Assembly (NCBI GenBank): GCA_029582265.1
Contig: CM055819.1
Location: forward strand, 10,279,087-10,343,086
DNA length: 64,000 nucleotides
Direction of reading: 5' to 3'
Origin: Zoroaster sp. YZ-2022
Lineage: Eukaryota; Echinodermata; Asteroidea; Forcipulatida; Zoroasteridae
Shown: positions 1-12,800 of the stretch, piece by piece
Layout of the letters: the number at the start of each line of letters is the position of its first letter
How positions within the stretch are numbered: the stretch's first letter is position 1
Made by a program: the position numbers and the translations under genes
Notes under the pieces: model-generated
Databases searched by the model: none
The model's input: only the letters and a program-made list of their open reading frames with translations
What the model was told of the DNA's origin: nothing

Positions 1-973
1 GCCTGTAAAGGTTACAGCACATTCCTTTACAATTTTCAGACAGAGGTATTCAGTGCATTTGCACTGGACTTAAAACTACAATTTCTTTTAAATCGATGGC
101 TTAAAACCAGAACTGGTCATGTCCAAAATCGGCATTTTGGAAAAAAATGAGTTTAAAAATTTAAATCTTTCTGAAAAATCAGAAACTCCCCATAACACAA
201 TGCAAAAGCCTTTGAAATGTTCCTGTTATGTTAACCCTTAATAGTATACATAAATAAAAAACTACTACTAATAATAATGGGGTTCTTAAAGTACCAACTC
301 CATTTATGAGGCTCTATCAAAATCTTTATATTCTTTGTTCAACCAAGAGGTCCAAGATGTTTTTATGTACCTTTATGTCAGTTTTCCTTAAGACTTATTC
401 ATGCATAAAATAATTACCCTTTAATGTTCTTAGACTTGTATGAAATGTGATGGTGAAAAGTGCCAAACATATTAGTGAACATCTGTTTTCAGTTAATATC
501 ATATATATAATTATTTTTCTACCCATTAAGAGTTGAAGACCATCTGAGTATTAACATCTCAGTGACTGACCACTTTGAGCTTAGTCCAGTATAAACAGGC
601 CTGGCCTAACAACCCAACTCTCTAGATGTAATCGTAGTAGAATCTTAGAAACTTTGTTATTATCATCATTTTGGATTTTGTTTTTGTTAAACTAAAAAAT
701 CACCACGGCTATCACTTTCCCTTCTGATCCTCAATCAGAAACACGTTTTATCAAAAGACCAGTTGGGAGCAAGCTTACAGGGGGCAAAATATCAGCAACT
801 GTGTACAGGTTAAGTGGACCATAGAAGATTTGTAGAAGCTAAACCATTTATCTTGGGAAACTAATAATTTTGTTCACTGTTACAGCTCAATATAACCTCT
901 TTTGGTTGTTAAGAGTAGTTCTGAAATACCTGATCCTAACTGGACTTTGCTTTAAATACAAGAATCAAATACA
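1..973. other. AT-rich flank, nothing recognised
   Basis: No coding exon, RNA gene or recognisable transposon was seen on either strand. Confidence 0.5.
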
Positions 974-1243
974 TTAACCCTAACTACCCCAAATCCTGCA
1001 AAATCCTCTAAAGGGCACTTTTGGGGAAAAATTCAGCACTGTTGGAAACTGGTACTTTCACCTCTTTAAATGGGGCAAAATAACTACCTGGCAAGAAGTA
1101 CAGGCCATAAGTGCTGAATATGAAAGATCAACAAAAATGCATGGTGCATTTTGAAGATACAGGCATGTTTCCAAAAGTGCACTGATGGATTTTGGAGGAT
1201 TCAGGAAGGTTCCTAGCCAGAATACCAAGGTGGTTAGGGTTAA
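974..1243. repeat. TTAA-flanked MITE, CCCTAAC family
   Basis: The body 978-1239 begins CCCTAACTACC and ends with the inverted GGTTAGGG, flanked by TTAA on both sides. A TTAA target and C-rich ends suggest a non-autonomous piggyBac-type element. Related copies lie at 18429-19040 and 42555-42614. A short open frame here on the minus strand is not convincing as a gene. Confidence 0.6.
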
Positions 1244-1695
1244 GAATTTAAACAAAAGATTCGCTCTTCGTTCAATTCTTCGTACTGAGTAATTTGTCTT
1301 CGAGTAACAATAATACTCATTCAAAATTACTTGAAAAACTAAGATCATGAAAGAATTGCTGCCAGTATTTTTATATCTTTGACTGAATATCATCATGTAT
1401 AAATACATGTAATCATAAACAATAATCACAATGCTGAAAAAACAGGATGCAAAAAGAAATGAAATATGATGGTAAATACATTTACCAATTCTATATAATA
1501 TCTGTATGAACTTATTGAACAAAAATCAATAATTTAAACCAATGCTACAAAATGAGTAATACTTTTTGCATGCATTCAATTTGCATGACTTTTAAGGCCA
1601 TGACTTTCACATCTTAGCAAAAAAATAGCTTTAAAAACCAAGTGATCAGAATATACCCATTGACCACTAATAAATCATTCAATCATATCTTTTAT

Positions 1696-1905
1696 TAAAC
1701 TGAAAGGTTTGCGGTGACACCATGTGATGAGTGAATCTCTCTTTTGAATATGTGTGGTTCCGAAGGAACCGGTTGACTCAATGTTTCGGAAACGTTGAGT
1801 CAACCGGTTCCTTCGGAATCACACATACTCAAAAGAGAGATTCATTCATCACATGGTGTCACCGCAAACCTTTCAGTTTATTGTTCTTCCACCATGCAAA
1901 CCTTG
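1696..1905. repeat. 185-bp near-perfect palindrome from a Penelope-like terminal repeat
   Basis: Arms of about 92 bases (1696-1787 and 1789-1880) pair with about four mismatches around a single G. The arms contain the GCGGTGACACCATGTGATGA motif that ends the PLE terminal repeats elsewhere in the window, and GGAAACGTTGAG, resembling the hammerhead 3' half. The PLE end motif CCACCATGCAAA follows directly at about 1889. It looks like two terminal repeats fused head to head. Confidence 0.75.
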
Positions 1906-2796
1906 AAGTCTTATTTATATCTTTTATTGTACTGTTCAATTGCTGTGTTTTATTTGCATGCATGGGCGTCGATTGGTGGGGGACGGGGGACATGTCCACC
2001 ACCCCACTTTTTAGAGTGGGGGTGGGGGGGGGACAGTTTAAAAAATATATATATAATGCGAAGAAAAAAATATATCGCGATTTAAAAAAATCCTTGATTG
2101 TCAGTCGGGTCAGAAATTCCATGGAAAAAAAAAACTTAGGGAAGTCTTTTCAGATTTAGGAAGTGAGAAACAAAATTTAACTACTTGTGTGGTAAGCTGA
2201 CTGTCAGATCACAAAGGAGCTGCCTGACAGGGCGTTGTTTAAAATCCACCACCACTCAAAGAAATCTATTTAGACGGATTAAATGTTGGGGATTCAGTTG
2301 GGTATTTTATCCAACAATGTGTAGACAATGTTTATGTCTCACTGTCTAGCAATGGTGGTCTGTGACTCTGGCTGATGCACCACATGCGAATAAATTCTAT
2401 AGTGCAACAAGACCGTGCCTCCATGAATTTTGCTGTAAAGTGAAATAGCTTACCGATTCGCAATCATCTTATTTATATTGCTAATTCGTAATAATTTTGT
2501 TAGAAAGCAACTAAAACTAGACATAATCCGTGGAAATGTTCCCACTTTAGATTACAGTCAGTATGTTAGGATATCATGCAGAATGTAGGCATTGCCTTAA
2601 AAATCAACAACAAAATAACATTTACGGCAATTGCAGGCGCTCTGTGCTCACATTAGTCATGAATTAAATCAAAGCATGGATCGGTAGCAGCTCTATCAAA
2701 GTTGGGGGGTTAGGACACTAATCTATTATACCATACTAGGACTCTTGTCTCGTGACAAAACACATACACGTACTCTTGATAAACAAATAATTGACG
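1906..2796. other. no gene; G-rich run
   Basis: Downstream flank of MARF1. It holds a G-rich stretch (1976-2032) of the kind often found in old transposon copies. No further feature could be supported. Confidence 0.4.
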
Positions 2797-3373
2797 TTTA
2801 TTTAAAATAGCGTGAGTACAATCCAAACTCGGTCACAGCTTCAGAAGTGCAAATGATGTGTCACAATCACATGGTTTTATTCTCCACGGTACTATGCAGG
2901 AATAAACCTAGTCACGTGTTTATACTATGAGTATGACTCAGTCACGTGGAACGTGTATCACGTGAACTTGGGCTGATGATTTGATTGGGATGCACGACGC
3001 AGTAACCATCCCACATAATTATTATGCAAACGATTTGCCAATGGCCATGGTGTACTCATGAACGGCGCAATTCCATGTGTCTTGGGTAAGCACTGGCAAT
3101 TTATTGTGACGTTTGTAGATGGGTACAAGCCAGTTATTATTGGCTCTAAAACACTCATGCGTGAAAAACATAATCGCGATATGTTTGATGATATATCGTT
3201 GATGAAAAAAAAATTGATATCGCCCAAGCCTACTTCTTTCTTTCCTTGGTGGCTACTTTTCTTCTTTCAAGAAAATTCTAAGGCAAAGGGAGATTTGTAA
3301 AAAATTATGATATCACAGGTCTGTGAGCCTGAGAGACAAAAATATAAATTACCTATTAAATTTGAACAGCAAA
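2797..3373 (-). other. MARF1: probable MARF1 3' untranslated region with candidate poly(A) signals
   Basis: Sequence directly downstream of the MARF1 stop on the minus strand. AATAAA hexamers on that strand occur at 3105-3100, 2881-2876 and 2802-2797; any could be the polyadenylation signal. No other gene is seen here. Confidence 0.45.
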
Positions 3374-3615
3374 CTATAGAGTTCCCTTCAGTGAGAAATT
3401 TGCAGCAAGCTGGCAACGCCCTCTGTTTCTAATGATTGATCGTCTTGTCGTCTTGGAGTCATCTGAAGGGGTGGTCAATGTCCTGCCTTCACTATCACAA
3501 CTTGGCTTATTGGGTGTAGTGATGTATCCTCCCCTGCTATCCGAATGAGATATTTCTGATGATGGCCTCATCTTTGATGCCTCAGGAACATATTGGTCGA
3601 ATGCACAGTCAGTAT
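3374..3615 (-). CDS. MARF1: MARF1 terminal exon W: C-terminal tail and stop
   Basis: Residues 1799-1878 and the stop codon. After the acceptor CTGTTCAG|AT the tail is Ser/Thr-rich and ends [13 protein letters not shown]. The LAANFS core near the very end also ends vertebrate MARF1, whose extreme C-terminus is the region reported to contact the decapping scaffold EDC4/Ge-1. That match makes this the true last exon although a 7.4-kb intron precedes it. Confidence 0.9.
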
Positions 3616-6600
3616 CTGAACAGAAACAAAGACAAACGGCAAACCTAAGGACACCTTATACAGATACTGTTATATGTCATTGGGATGTTGCGATCCTTCT
3701 AAAAGGCATGTAGACAAACAACTACCACATCCCCTTTTGGGTCTTGTGTTTGGGGGTCCCATATTTGGCAAGTTGGCTAAATGAATATTAAATTTTAAAA
3801 AGTTGATTGCTGGGGGCTTGAGGTGTGCCCAGAATGTAGAAAAACAAGTTAAGTGTGCACAATGAATCGTGGTCTGCAAAGAGGAAGTCCAACCTAGAAT
3901 ACAAATAACAGATAATCAAACAACTATGCAACTAATACTGACAATAAAAGTTGTAATTATAAACTAAAGCTAAAGTGTTTGTTGGCTAACAAACACTAGG
4001 TGTTCGTGGTAACTGCTGGTTCAATGAAAAGATTATTGAAGACGTCACAATAGTATTTTTTGAAAATGTCCAAATTTTGTTTGATAACATTGTCAATTTT
4101 AATTTTGAAAGACCTGTCAAGTTTGCATTATAATAATGTTGAATTTTAACTTCCTGTTTCTGCCGGAAGTAAAGGTCAGATCAGCTACATGTCAGTGAGA
4201 GAAATTTCAGATATTTAATTTTCTTTACGATCATGAACAAAATCAGATTTTTCCTTTTTAGGTTCACAAGTTTTTTTCGGTTCAGTAAGGTGATTGCATT
4301 CATAGTTTACAATTTTATTTTACTTAATGTGATTGATTATTCACCGTGTCAAATTTCGTAAAATTCTGACGAGCTTGTCTATATATAAAACTTGTAGCTT
4401 TGTATGGTGAAGAAGATAAGACAGACTAATTGCGGTGACACCATGTGAAATTCTCAATTGAGTAATAATTAGTTCTGAAAAGAACTGGAGGTACAACTCA
4501 TTGTTTTGATCAGTATGCTCTGATCGTCCTCTGGAGAATACCGGACTCTGGGAAATGCTGCTGCTTAAGTAGGCTGCTGGAGGATTAGTTCGTTGAGGCA
4601 TGCAGCAGGAACTGTTGAGACTAGCATCCTAGGAGTGTGGGAGAGGAGTGTGTGCTCACTGAACCCAGGTTCTTTGGCCAGCCGAAGATCCACAAACCCG
4701 ATGTTCCTCTTCGTCCTATCGTCGCTTCCAGAGGTTCACCCACATACAACACAGCCCGGCACCTAGCTAAGATCCTCCTACCCTTGGTGGGTCTCTCTCA
4801 GCACCATGTGTCCAACTCCAGTCAGTTCGTTGAGATCACCCGGGGTCTCACTCTACAACCCAGCGACATCTTGGTTAGTTTTGATGTTGTCTCCCTTTTC
4901 ACCAATGTCCCAACTGAAGAGACATGCCTCCTGGTGAAGGACAGACTCGAACAAGACTTTTCCTCCGACAAGCAGGCATCCAAGTCTACCACTCAGCCCC
5001 CAGCACAGCAAACTCCAAGGACTTCTCCCCACAAGGATAAACCAGATCCCAGCAATAGAGCGGGAGTCTACCAGATCCCCTGTGAGTATGGTAAGGTCTA
5101 CATCGGCGAAACAGGGCAGAACCTCCCCACTAGACTGAAAGAACACCGAGCGCACGGCCGCAGAGGAGATTTTGAGAAGTCAGCCATCAGCAATCACTCC
5201 CACATCAAGGACCACCAAATCGACTGGCAGGCAGCTCAACTAATCACACCCATCGACACATGGCACCCCAGACACATCAGAGAGGCCATCGAGATCGTTA
5301 AACACGACACTGTTCCACAGGACATCGGCTTCTACATCAGCGATATTTGGCGACCACTACTACGGACCGAAGGATCTTCTATATCCAAAGTCCACAACCT
5401 ACAGATTCAGATTCAGATTATTTATTGTCATCTGTATAAAACATACATTGAAATTTGGTATGGTCTTGCGAGCATCAAAAATATCAAGAATATATTTATA
5501 TATACAATTAATATGTGAACAACAATAACAAAATATTAATAGACAACGTCACTTCTATTTTGACATTAATTTAGAAAACAATACAATAAAAATAAAAATA
5601 AGAATTATGTTAAATTAAAATTACAATTATGCTGACAATTACATTTGATCATTCAATAAACGTACTGCACTTGGATAAAAACTATTCAAGGTTCGATTTG
5701 AATCAGCTCTGATTGATCTATACCGCTTTCCTGTTCTCATCAATTCAAATAACTCATACGCAGGGTGGGATACGTCTAAAATAATTGACCTAGATTTCTT
5801 TAGGACACGTGCTTCATAAAGTGTATTTAATGCGGGTAACTCACAACCAATTATAGCACTAGCGGTGTTAACTACACGACTGAGGCGTTTCCAGTCATTC
5901 ACCGTGGTGTTACCGTACCAGACAGCGACTGAGAATGTCAAAACACTCAACCACTGCCCGGTAAAACCTCACCAACAAATCCTGACTGACACGGAAACTT
6001 CTCAATCTCCTAAGAAAGAACAGACGTTGCTGGGCTTTTCTAACAATGAAATCGACATGGGTCACCCATTTCAGATCATTGGATATATGTACTCCTAAAA
6101 ATTTGAAGGAGTCAGCAATTTCGACTTCAGATCCATTTATACTTAATGGCTGAATATCAGTGGGATTTCTTCTGAAGTCCACAATTATTTCCTTGGTCTT
6201 ATCGACATTTAACTCTAAATTATTGTCGTGACACCATTTAACTAAATGCTCGACTTCATCATGATATGAGGATTCGTCCTTGAGAATGAGCCCACCCAGT
6301 GTAGTATCATCTGCATATTTAACCATAAAGTTATTATCAGAGTTCGTTACGCAGTCATGCGTGAACAAAGAGTACAGCATAGGTGATAAAATACATCCTT
6401 GAGGTGCTCCTGTACTCAGGACACGTAGCTTAGAAAAACGTTGCCCTATCTTCACCACTTGTGAACGATCTAATAAAAAATCTAAAATCCACTGACAAAT
6501 AGAAGGATTAAGATTCAAGTTTATCAATTTATCGTACAATTTAAAAGGTGATATGGTATTAAAAGCCGAACTATAATCCACAAATAAAAATCTGCAATAA

Positions 6601-9600
6601 TTAGGAATATTCTTGTCGAGGAATTGTGATGCTTTAAATAGAGCCCATGAAATTGCATCGTCTACTGATCTGTTTGCCCTATAGGCGAACTGGAACGGAT
6701 CTAATTTAGGTGACATCTGTGACTGGATGAAGTTTCTAACTAGAGATTCCATGCATTTCATGACAACTGAAGTTAAAGCTACTGGGCGGTAGTCGTTAAG
6801 GCAAGTAACTGGCGATCGTTTAGGCACAGGAATAATGATCGACTTTTTAAAAACATTTGGCACATGACTAATTTTCAATGACCAGTTAAATAATTTACAT
6901 AAAATATTACACAATTCATCCTTACAAGATCGCAAAAGGCGTGGACTAATGCCATCCGGTCCAGGTGCTTTTTTAACTTTTAACTGTCCTAATACACGAC
7001 GAGTGTCTTCAAGCGTGACCTCAAATGGTGGAGGTAATGTTTCGTACATTTCTTTTAAATGATCCATTGGTCGGTCAAAGCGTGTATAAAAATCATTAAG
7101 TTGATCCGGAAGTGTTGCATCGTCCTCAGGTGCTCGTCTCTGCTTCGGTTTATATCCAGTAATTTTATTAAAACCTCTCCATAGTTCCCTGGAGTTAGTG
7201 ACAGAAATATCATCCTCGAGTTTATTGCGATACCTTAGCTTCGCATCTCTGATTGCCTTAAAAAGATCGTACTTGGCCTTTTTGATGGCTGAAGCATCGC
7301 CGGACCTAAATGCAACTTCCTTGGCACGAAGTTGATTACGCACTGTCTGATTAAACCAGGGTTTGTCATTAGAAAATTTCTTCATCGCTATCTTTGGAAT
7401 GCACAACTCCTCGCAGAATTTAATATAATCCATAGTGACCTCAGTGCACTCATCAAGGTTAGTTGAGTTTTCAGCAAACATGTTCCAGTCCGTGCATGCA
7501 AAACAGCCCTGGAGTCGCTGGACAGCGGCATCCGTCCACTGAGAAACAAGGCATTCTGTGGGCTTCTCACGCTTCAGTTGCTGTCGATACGTAGGAATTA
7601 AATGCACCATATTGTGATCTGAGTTGCCGAGAGGAGCACGTTTCAAAGACCGATAAGCACCCTTTATCGTAGTGTAGCAGTGATCGATAATTTTGTCATG
7701 GCGAGTCATACAATTCACATGTTGATAAAACTTGGGCAAGCCCTTCCTCAAATTTGTATGGTTGAAATCGCCAAGGACAATGCTAATCGATCCAGGGTTC
7801 TTGTTTTCATATTGCGTAATAATAGTTGAAAGTTGATCAATAGCAGATTTAGCATTAGCATCGGGGGGCACATAAGTGGCACAGAGTAGAATAGAACCAA
7901 ATTCCCGAGGTAGATAAAATGGTCTGCATTTAATTAATAGCGTCTCCAACTCAGGTGTGCATGTGTGGGAAAGTATCTTAGCGTCTGTACACCAACTGTG
8001 GTTCACTAAGAAACACAAACCACCACCTGTTGATTTCCTCACTTCAGTGAATTCACGATCCGAACGGAATAAAATGAAACCAGGGGGTACTACAGCTGAG
8101 TTCGGAACAGATCAATTTAGCCAAGTTTCCGTAAAGCAAAATATTGAACAATCACGATAGTCCTTCCAAGTATGGATAAGGCAAGACAATACGTCGATTT
8201 TGTTGCGTAAGGAACGTAGATTTCCCAGAAAAATACTAGGTAGCGGTGGTTTATAGTTCCACTTAAGTAGTCGAATCAACACACCCCCACGCTTACCACG
8301 CCTATGCCCACGACGCTTCTGTGAGCGTGCAGGTTCAGGCCCACAGTTACTGATTTGATTCGGGGGTGCAGACAAAAATTTCTCAATCAAATATAGACTT
8401 GATAACAGTTCGTTGCTCACCTCACTACCACTAGATTGAAGCAGAAGTAATTCCTCTCTAGTATACGTTATTATTCCTGAATATTCCATAATTAAGAAAC
8501 ACACAAACAATAAAAACGTAAGAGCTCGCAAAACCATGTCGCCATTGATCGGCGCCATCTTTACCCCAGACTGAGGGATCTCCTATATCCTAAGTCAACC
8601 ACTCTCCTTCCCCCTGTGCATGTTAACAACTGATTCGGTTCAGTGAGCACACACTCCTCTCCTCCACTCCTAGTCTCAACAGTTCCCGCCTGCACGCCTC
8701 AACGAACTAATCCTCCAGCATCCTGTCATCGCTTAATCCTCCAGCAGCCTACTTAAGCAGCAGCATTTCCCAGAGTCCGGCATTCTCTTGAGGACGATCA
8801 GAGCACACTGATGGAAACGTCGAGTTGTACCTCCAGTTCTTTTCAGAACTAATTACTACTCAATTGAGAATTTCACATGGTGTCACCGCAATTAGTCTTA
8901 CTTATTTTTCTATATAGCAAAAAGTCACTAATTTTAACCTGCCGCTAAAGGGCACTTTGAGCACTGATGACATCACCACAAATTTTTTAGAAAACATCTG
9001 ACCTCACTGATTATAACTAATTCTAATTTAGACAAATTTATGTTATAATATTTTGAATTTATTTTCAAATCAGAAATTTCAGATTATTCATTATCTTTAC
9101 GATCATGAAAAAGATTTTTCATAAAATAATTAAGCAGATATATAATTTTCAAAATATTTGATTGATTTACAGGTAATTTCATATTTTCTCAACCATAACT
9201 TCTGGTTCGATCATGTAACTGCATTCATACTTTACTGTCTTGTTGTATGTAATGTAGTTATTGACTGCCAAATTTGGTGAAATTCTGACTCATGTTTTTT
9301 GAGATAGTAAAAAGTTACTTTTTAAACCTGCCTCTAGAGGGTGCATGACGTCACCAATCATACTTTTGAAAAGATCTGACAACCATCAGTCTACCACCTG
9401 GAATTTCTTTTTGTGTACACTATCTTATGTGCGTAAGAATTTGTTGAGAAAAATATCACAAAATTCAAGTTCTTTATGATTGTGTCAAAGTTAAGATTTT
9501 TCCATTCTTGGTTCTGGAGATATGATTTAAAAAAAAAAAAAAAAAAAAAACTTTTGATTTAGTGTAACTCGCACCCGGTGATGTCATGTTGATTTCCTAC

Positions 9601-9813
9601 ATCTTTATGATAAGGTCTTTGATGTTTCCAAGTATCAATTCGATTTGAGCTTTGCAAATAAGGATAAACATTCCGGAGTTGATTGGAGAGAAAAAGAAAA
9701 ATAGTAGTAATAATTAGAACAATTTCAATAGCTGTTTGCAGTGCTATGCGCGTGAACAACCTATTAATTTAAATCATCACTGACTGTTGAAAGTGGTGCA
9801 TTCACATTAATTG

Positions 9814-9844
<31 letters not shown>

Positions 9845-12800
9845 AGTGTAAATTATAATAGGATACAATTTCAAAAGGGCAATACAGGAAGAGATTGAGA
9901 AATATAGGAAGAAAGCAAGACTCAAGTCAATATATTGACAAATATATTATTATTATTATTATTATTTATTCGGCCATATATGCACTACTTGGTCATGCCA
10001 CTCCATATTCAACACTTTCCTTGATATGTTGATATAAGTTTTTAATAAATTTACAGTAGTGTCACCTGATGCTTGATTTTAAACAAAGAAAAAAGGTAGA
10101 TTAATAGTAAACTGAACATCATTACCAGGTGATGTGGACAGTGTCTCAACATTCTTCAATGATGTCACAATTATCCCTACATCTGATGAACTCTTAAAAT
10201 CATGTGTAGATTGTGATCTAAGAGCTTTTCTTGAGGTAAATGAGTAACACAATGAGGTGGGAAAGTCTGATGCTATTAATAGAAAGTTAACAAACGTCCT
10301 GGGATTAGTCTTAAATGAGAATTGGAAAATATCATTTTAGAACTTTACCAGAATTATTTATTAAGGCATGGCAAGCAGTCCCCTCAAAAATGGGAAGGTG
10401 TCAACTACTGCATATGCATTATTCACTTAACTGCACTGATAAATTATTTTGGATCCTTTTTATAAAGCCACTGTCTTAGAATGAACTATATAACAAACAA
10501 ATGAACTCACACTTCAGAAGGCAAACTTAAAATTTAATGGTCTGATTACTTTGGCAGGGTTGGCTTCAAATTTGTGACAAAGGTGCTAATTTACAAAGTC
10601 AAAAGAGACAAAAGTTGTACAATGTATGAACATATATATTTCTTATCTATAAATCAATTTAAAAATGTTTGATTAAATTGGCAACTTGTCATACGTTCAT
10701 TAATGCACATGCCTTGGTCTAGATGGGAGACATGCACAAAAATACACCGTAACAAAAAGGTTAAAATTTGTTCTTTTCAGAACTAGTTATTACTCAAAAA
10801 AGAATTTTTACTTCTACTTTTCACCATGCGAAGCTACAAGTCCAATAAAGTATATTAAAGAATTTTCTTTTTTTATTAGACACATCAATGACGTAATAAC
10901 TGTAAAAACAGCAATTCTAAAATCATGTAACAGGGGCAAATGAGGTATGAGCATGGATTGTATAAATTTAGAAATCTTGAGTATACTTACATGATGATTC
11001 TATAGATGTTTTCTTACTATCAACACTCTCATATGACGACAAAGAGGCAGGTTCTGATACAGACACTGTTACAATATAAAACAAATAGTAAATTAGAGTC
11101 CAACATTATATGAACAAATTGTTCTAAGGTGTATTTCAAAATTAAAAAGTGAACAAAAGAAGCATGAAAGATAAAAATTACTTAAAACAATCATACAAAG
11201 AAACTAGTGGAGTATATACACCGGAGTAAAACCATTACATGATCATTAGAAAAAATGTAAATCAATTTAAACATTACATTAACAAAACAATTTACAACAC
11301 ATGCAAAATACCAATATACATGGAACACTAAGGTACTAACAAATTTAGTAAAACTAACACAACATGTTAAATTAACAGTATAAAGAAAACTAAAAAAACA
11401 CCAAAACAAACAAATGAACTAGACAAGCTAGCATAAAGATGAATGGGACAAAATGACATACATCAACAGTTATTATGAGACAATAAGGCAATAATAAAGA
11501 ACATTAATGAGAATAAACATATCCTTATTACAACCCACAAACTCCCACAGAACCATAACAATGCAGAAATACAACCCATCCCCTAACCAAGTAAACAGAA
11601 ACCACCCCCCAAGTAACTCGACAACCCATATTCAGCTGTGAGTTTCTTTGGAAACTACTGATTTCCCTGAGTTCTATTAGAAGGAAATTCACAAGTGTTG
11701 CAGCAGCTTTTTTCAATTGTCTGTCTCCATAACCAACCATTTTGATGCACTGTACAATAAGTATATTGCTGTCTGCAGATCAACGCGATGTTTGATTTGT
11801 ATTTCAGTCAGGACTGGAACAAGACATGTAATATGTTCCTTACACAGAGATTTCCTGGTAATATTGCCATACCAGTACAAAAATTGTTAGGGATACCAGT
11901 GTTTGTAATGCACTAGTCTTCCATAAATGCAACAATCATCTGTGTAAGAAGTCACTCAACTTGTCAGCCAAATAAGCCTTTGCTGCGAGCTGTGGAAAAG
12001 ACTCTTTTTTTTTTTTACTTTCAAATAAGTGATTGGAGAGTTTGTGGCATAGTTGGCATTAAGTCTTTTCAGCAAATCCTCAAGTCCCTAGGGTCAAGGG
12101 TCAAGTCCCTAGGGTCAAGTCCCTAGGGTCAAGTCCCTAGGGTCAAGTCCCTAGGGTCAAGTCCCTAGGGTCAAGTCCCTAGGGTCAAGTCCCTAGGGTC
12201 AAGTCCCTAGGATCAAGTCCCTAGGGTCAAGTCTCAAGTCAAGTCTCAAGTGTTTGAGGTCAAGTCTCAAGTGTTTGAGGTCAAGTCTCAAGTGTTTGAG
12301 GTCAAGTCTCAAGTGTTTGAGGTCAAGTCTCAAGTGGTTGAGGTCAAGTCTCAAGTGGTTGAGGTCAGGTCTCAAGTGGTTGAGGTCAGGTCTCAAGTGT
12401 TTGAGGTCAAGTCTCAAGTGTTTGAGGTCAAGTCTCAAGTGTTTGGGGTCAAGTCTCAAGTCAAGTATCAAGTCACTAAAACCGTCAGATAACTTAACTC
12501 TTTCTAGCCGGAATTATTGCACGTGTATGGACGGAATTGTTTACATTATTGTAATTTGATACTGTAAACAATCAAGGTCAAGTGTGGAAATTATTAATAA
12601 TTATTTATTTATTTTTCCAATTGAAGAGAGTAAGGTATCAAAATAAAGGATATGACTTACTGAGTGTGAATATTGAGATGAGGATCATCTTGGGATTACC
12701 CAGGATGCATTACGGCCATACAAATATAAAATATTGTTTATCGCTCCCTAGGGAATAGTCGTTAAATCTACCAAGTTATTGATTGAAAGTCTGTAAATAT

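Larger units (their letters stand above)
4389..8905 (+). mobile_element. Penelope-like element (family 1) with inverted terminal repeats, host of a nested LINE
   Basis: Inverted terminal repeats at about 4389-4670 and 8637-8905 share the blocks TTCACATGGTGTCACCGC, CTCAATTGAG, AGTTCTTTTCAGAAC and the GATCAG/CTGATC hairpin. Between them are part of a Penelope reverse transcriptase and a GIY-YIG endonuclease (4637-5392). A LINE occupies 5393-8575. Without it the PLE is only about 1.3 kb, so it is internally deleted and non-autonomous. It lies in the last MARF1 intron, antisense to the gene. Fragments of the same family lie at 10765-10842, 18143-18275 and 38106-38590. Confidence 0.85.

Noticed and set aside
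1058..1522. 154-codon minus-strand frame downstream of MARF1
   Set aside because: It overlaps a TTAA MITE and has AT-rich, non-protein-like composition.
1731..2159. 142-codon frame
   Set aside because: It starts inside the PLE palindrome and runs through a G-rich stretch; no homology or start context.
12199..12559. Repetitive open frames on both strands
   Set aside because: Artefacts of the 21-bp minisatellite.
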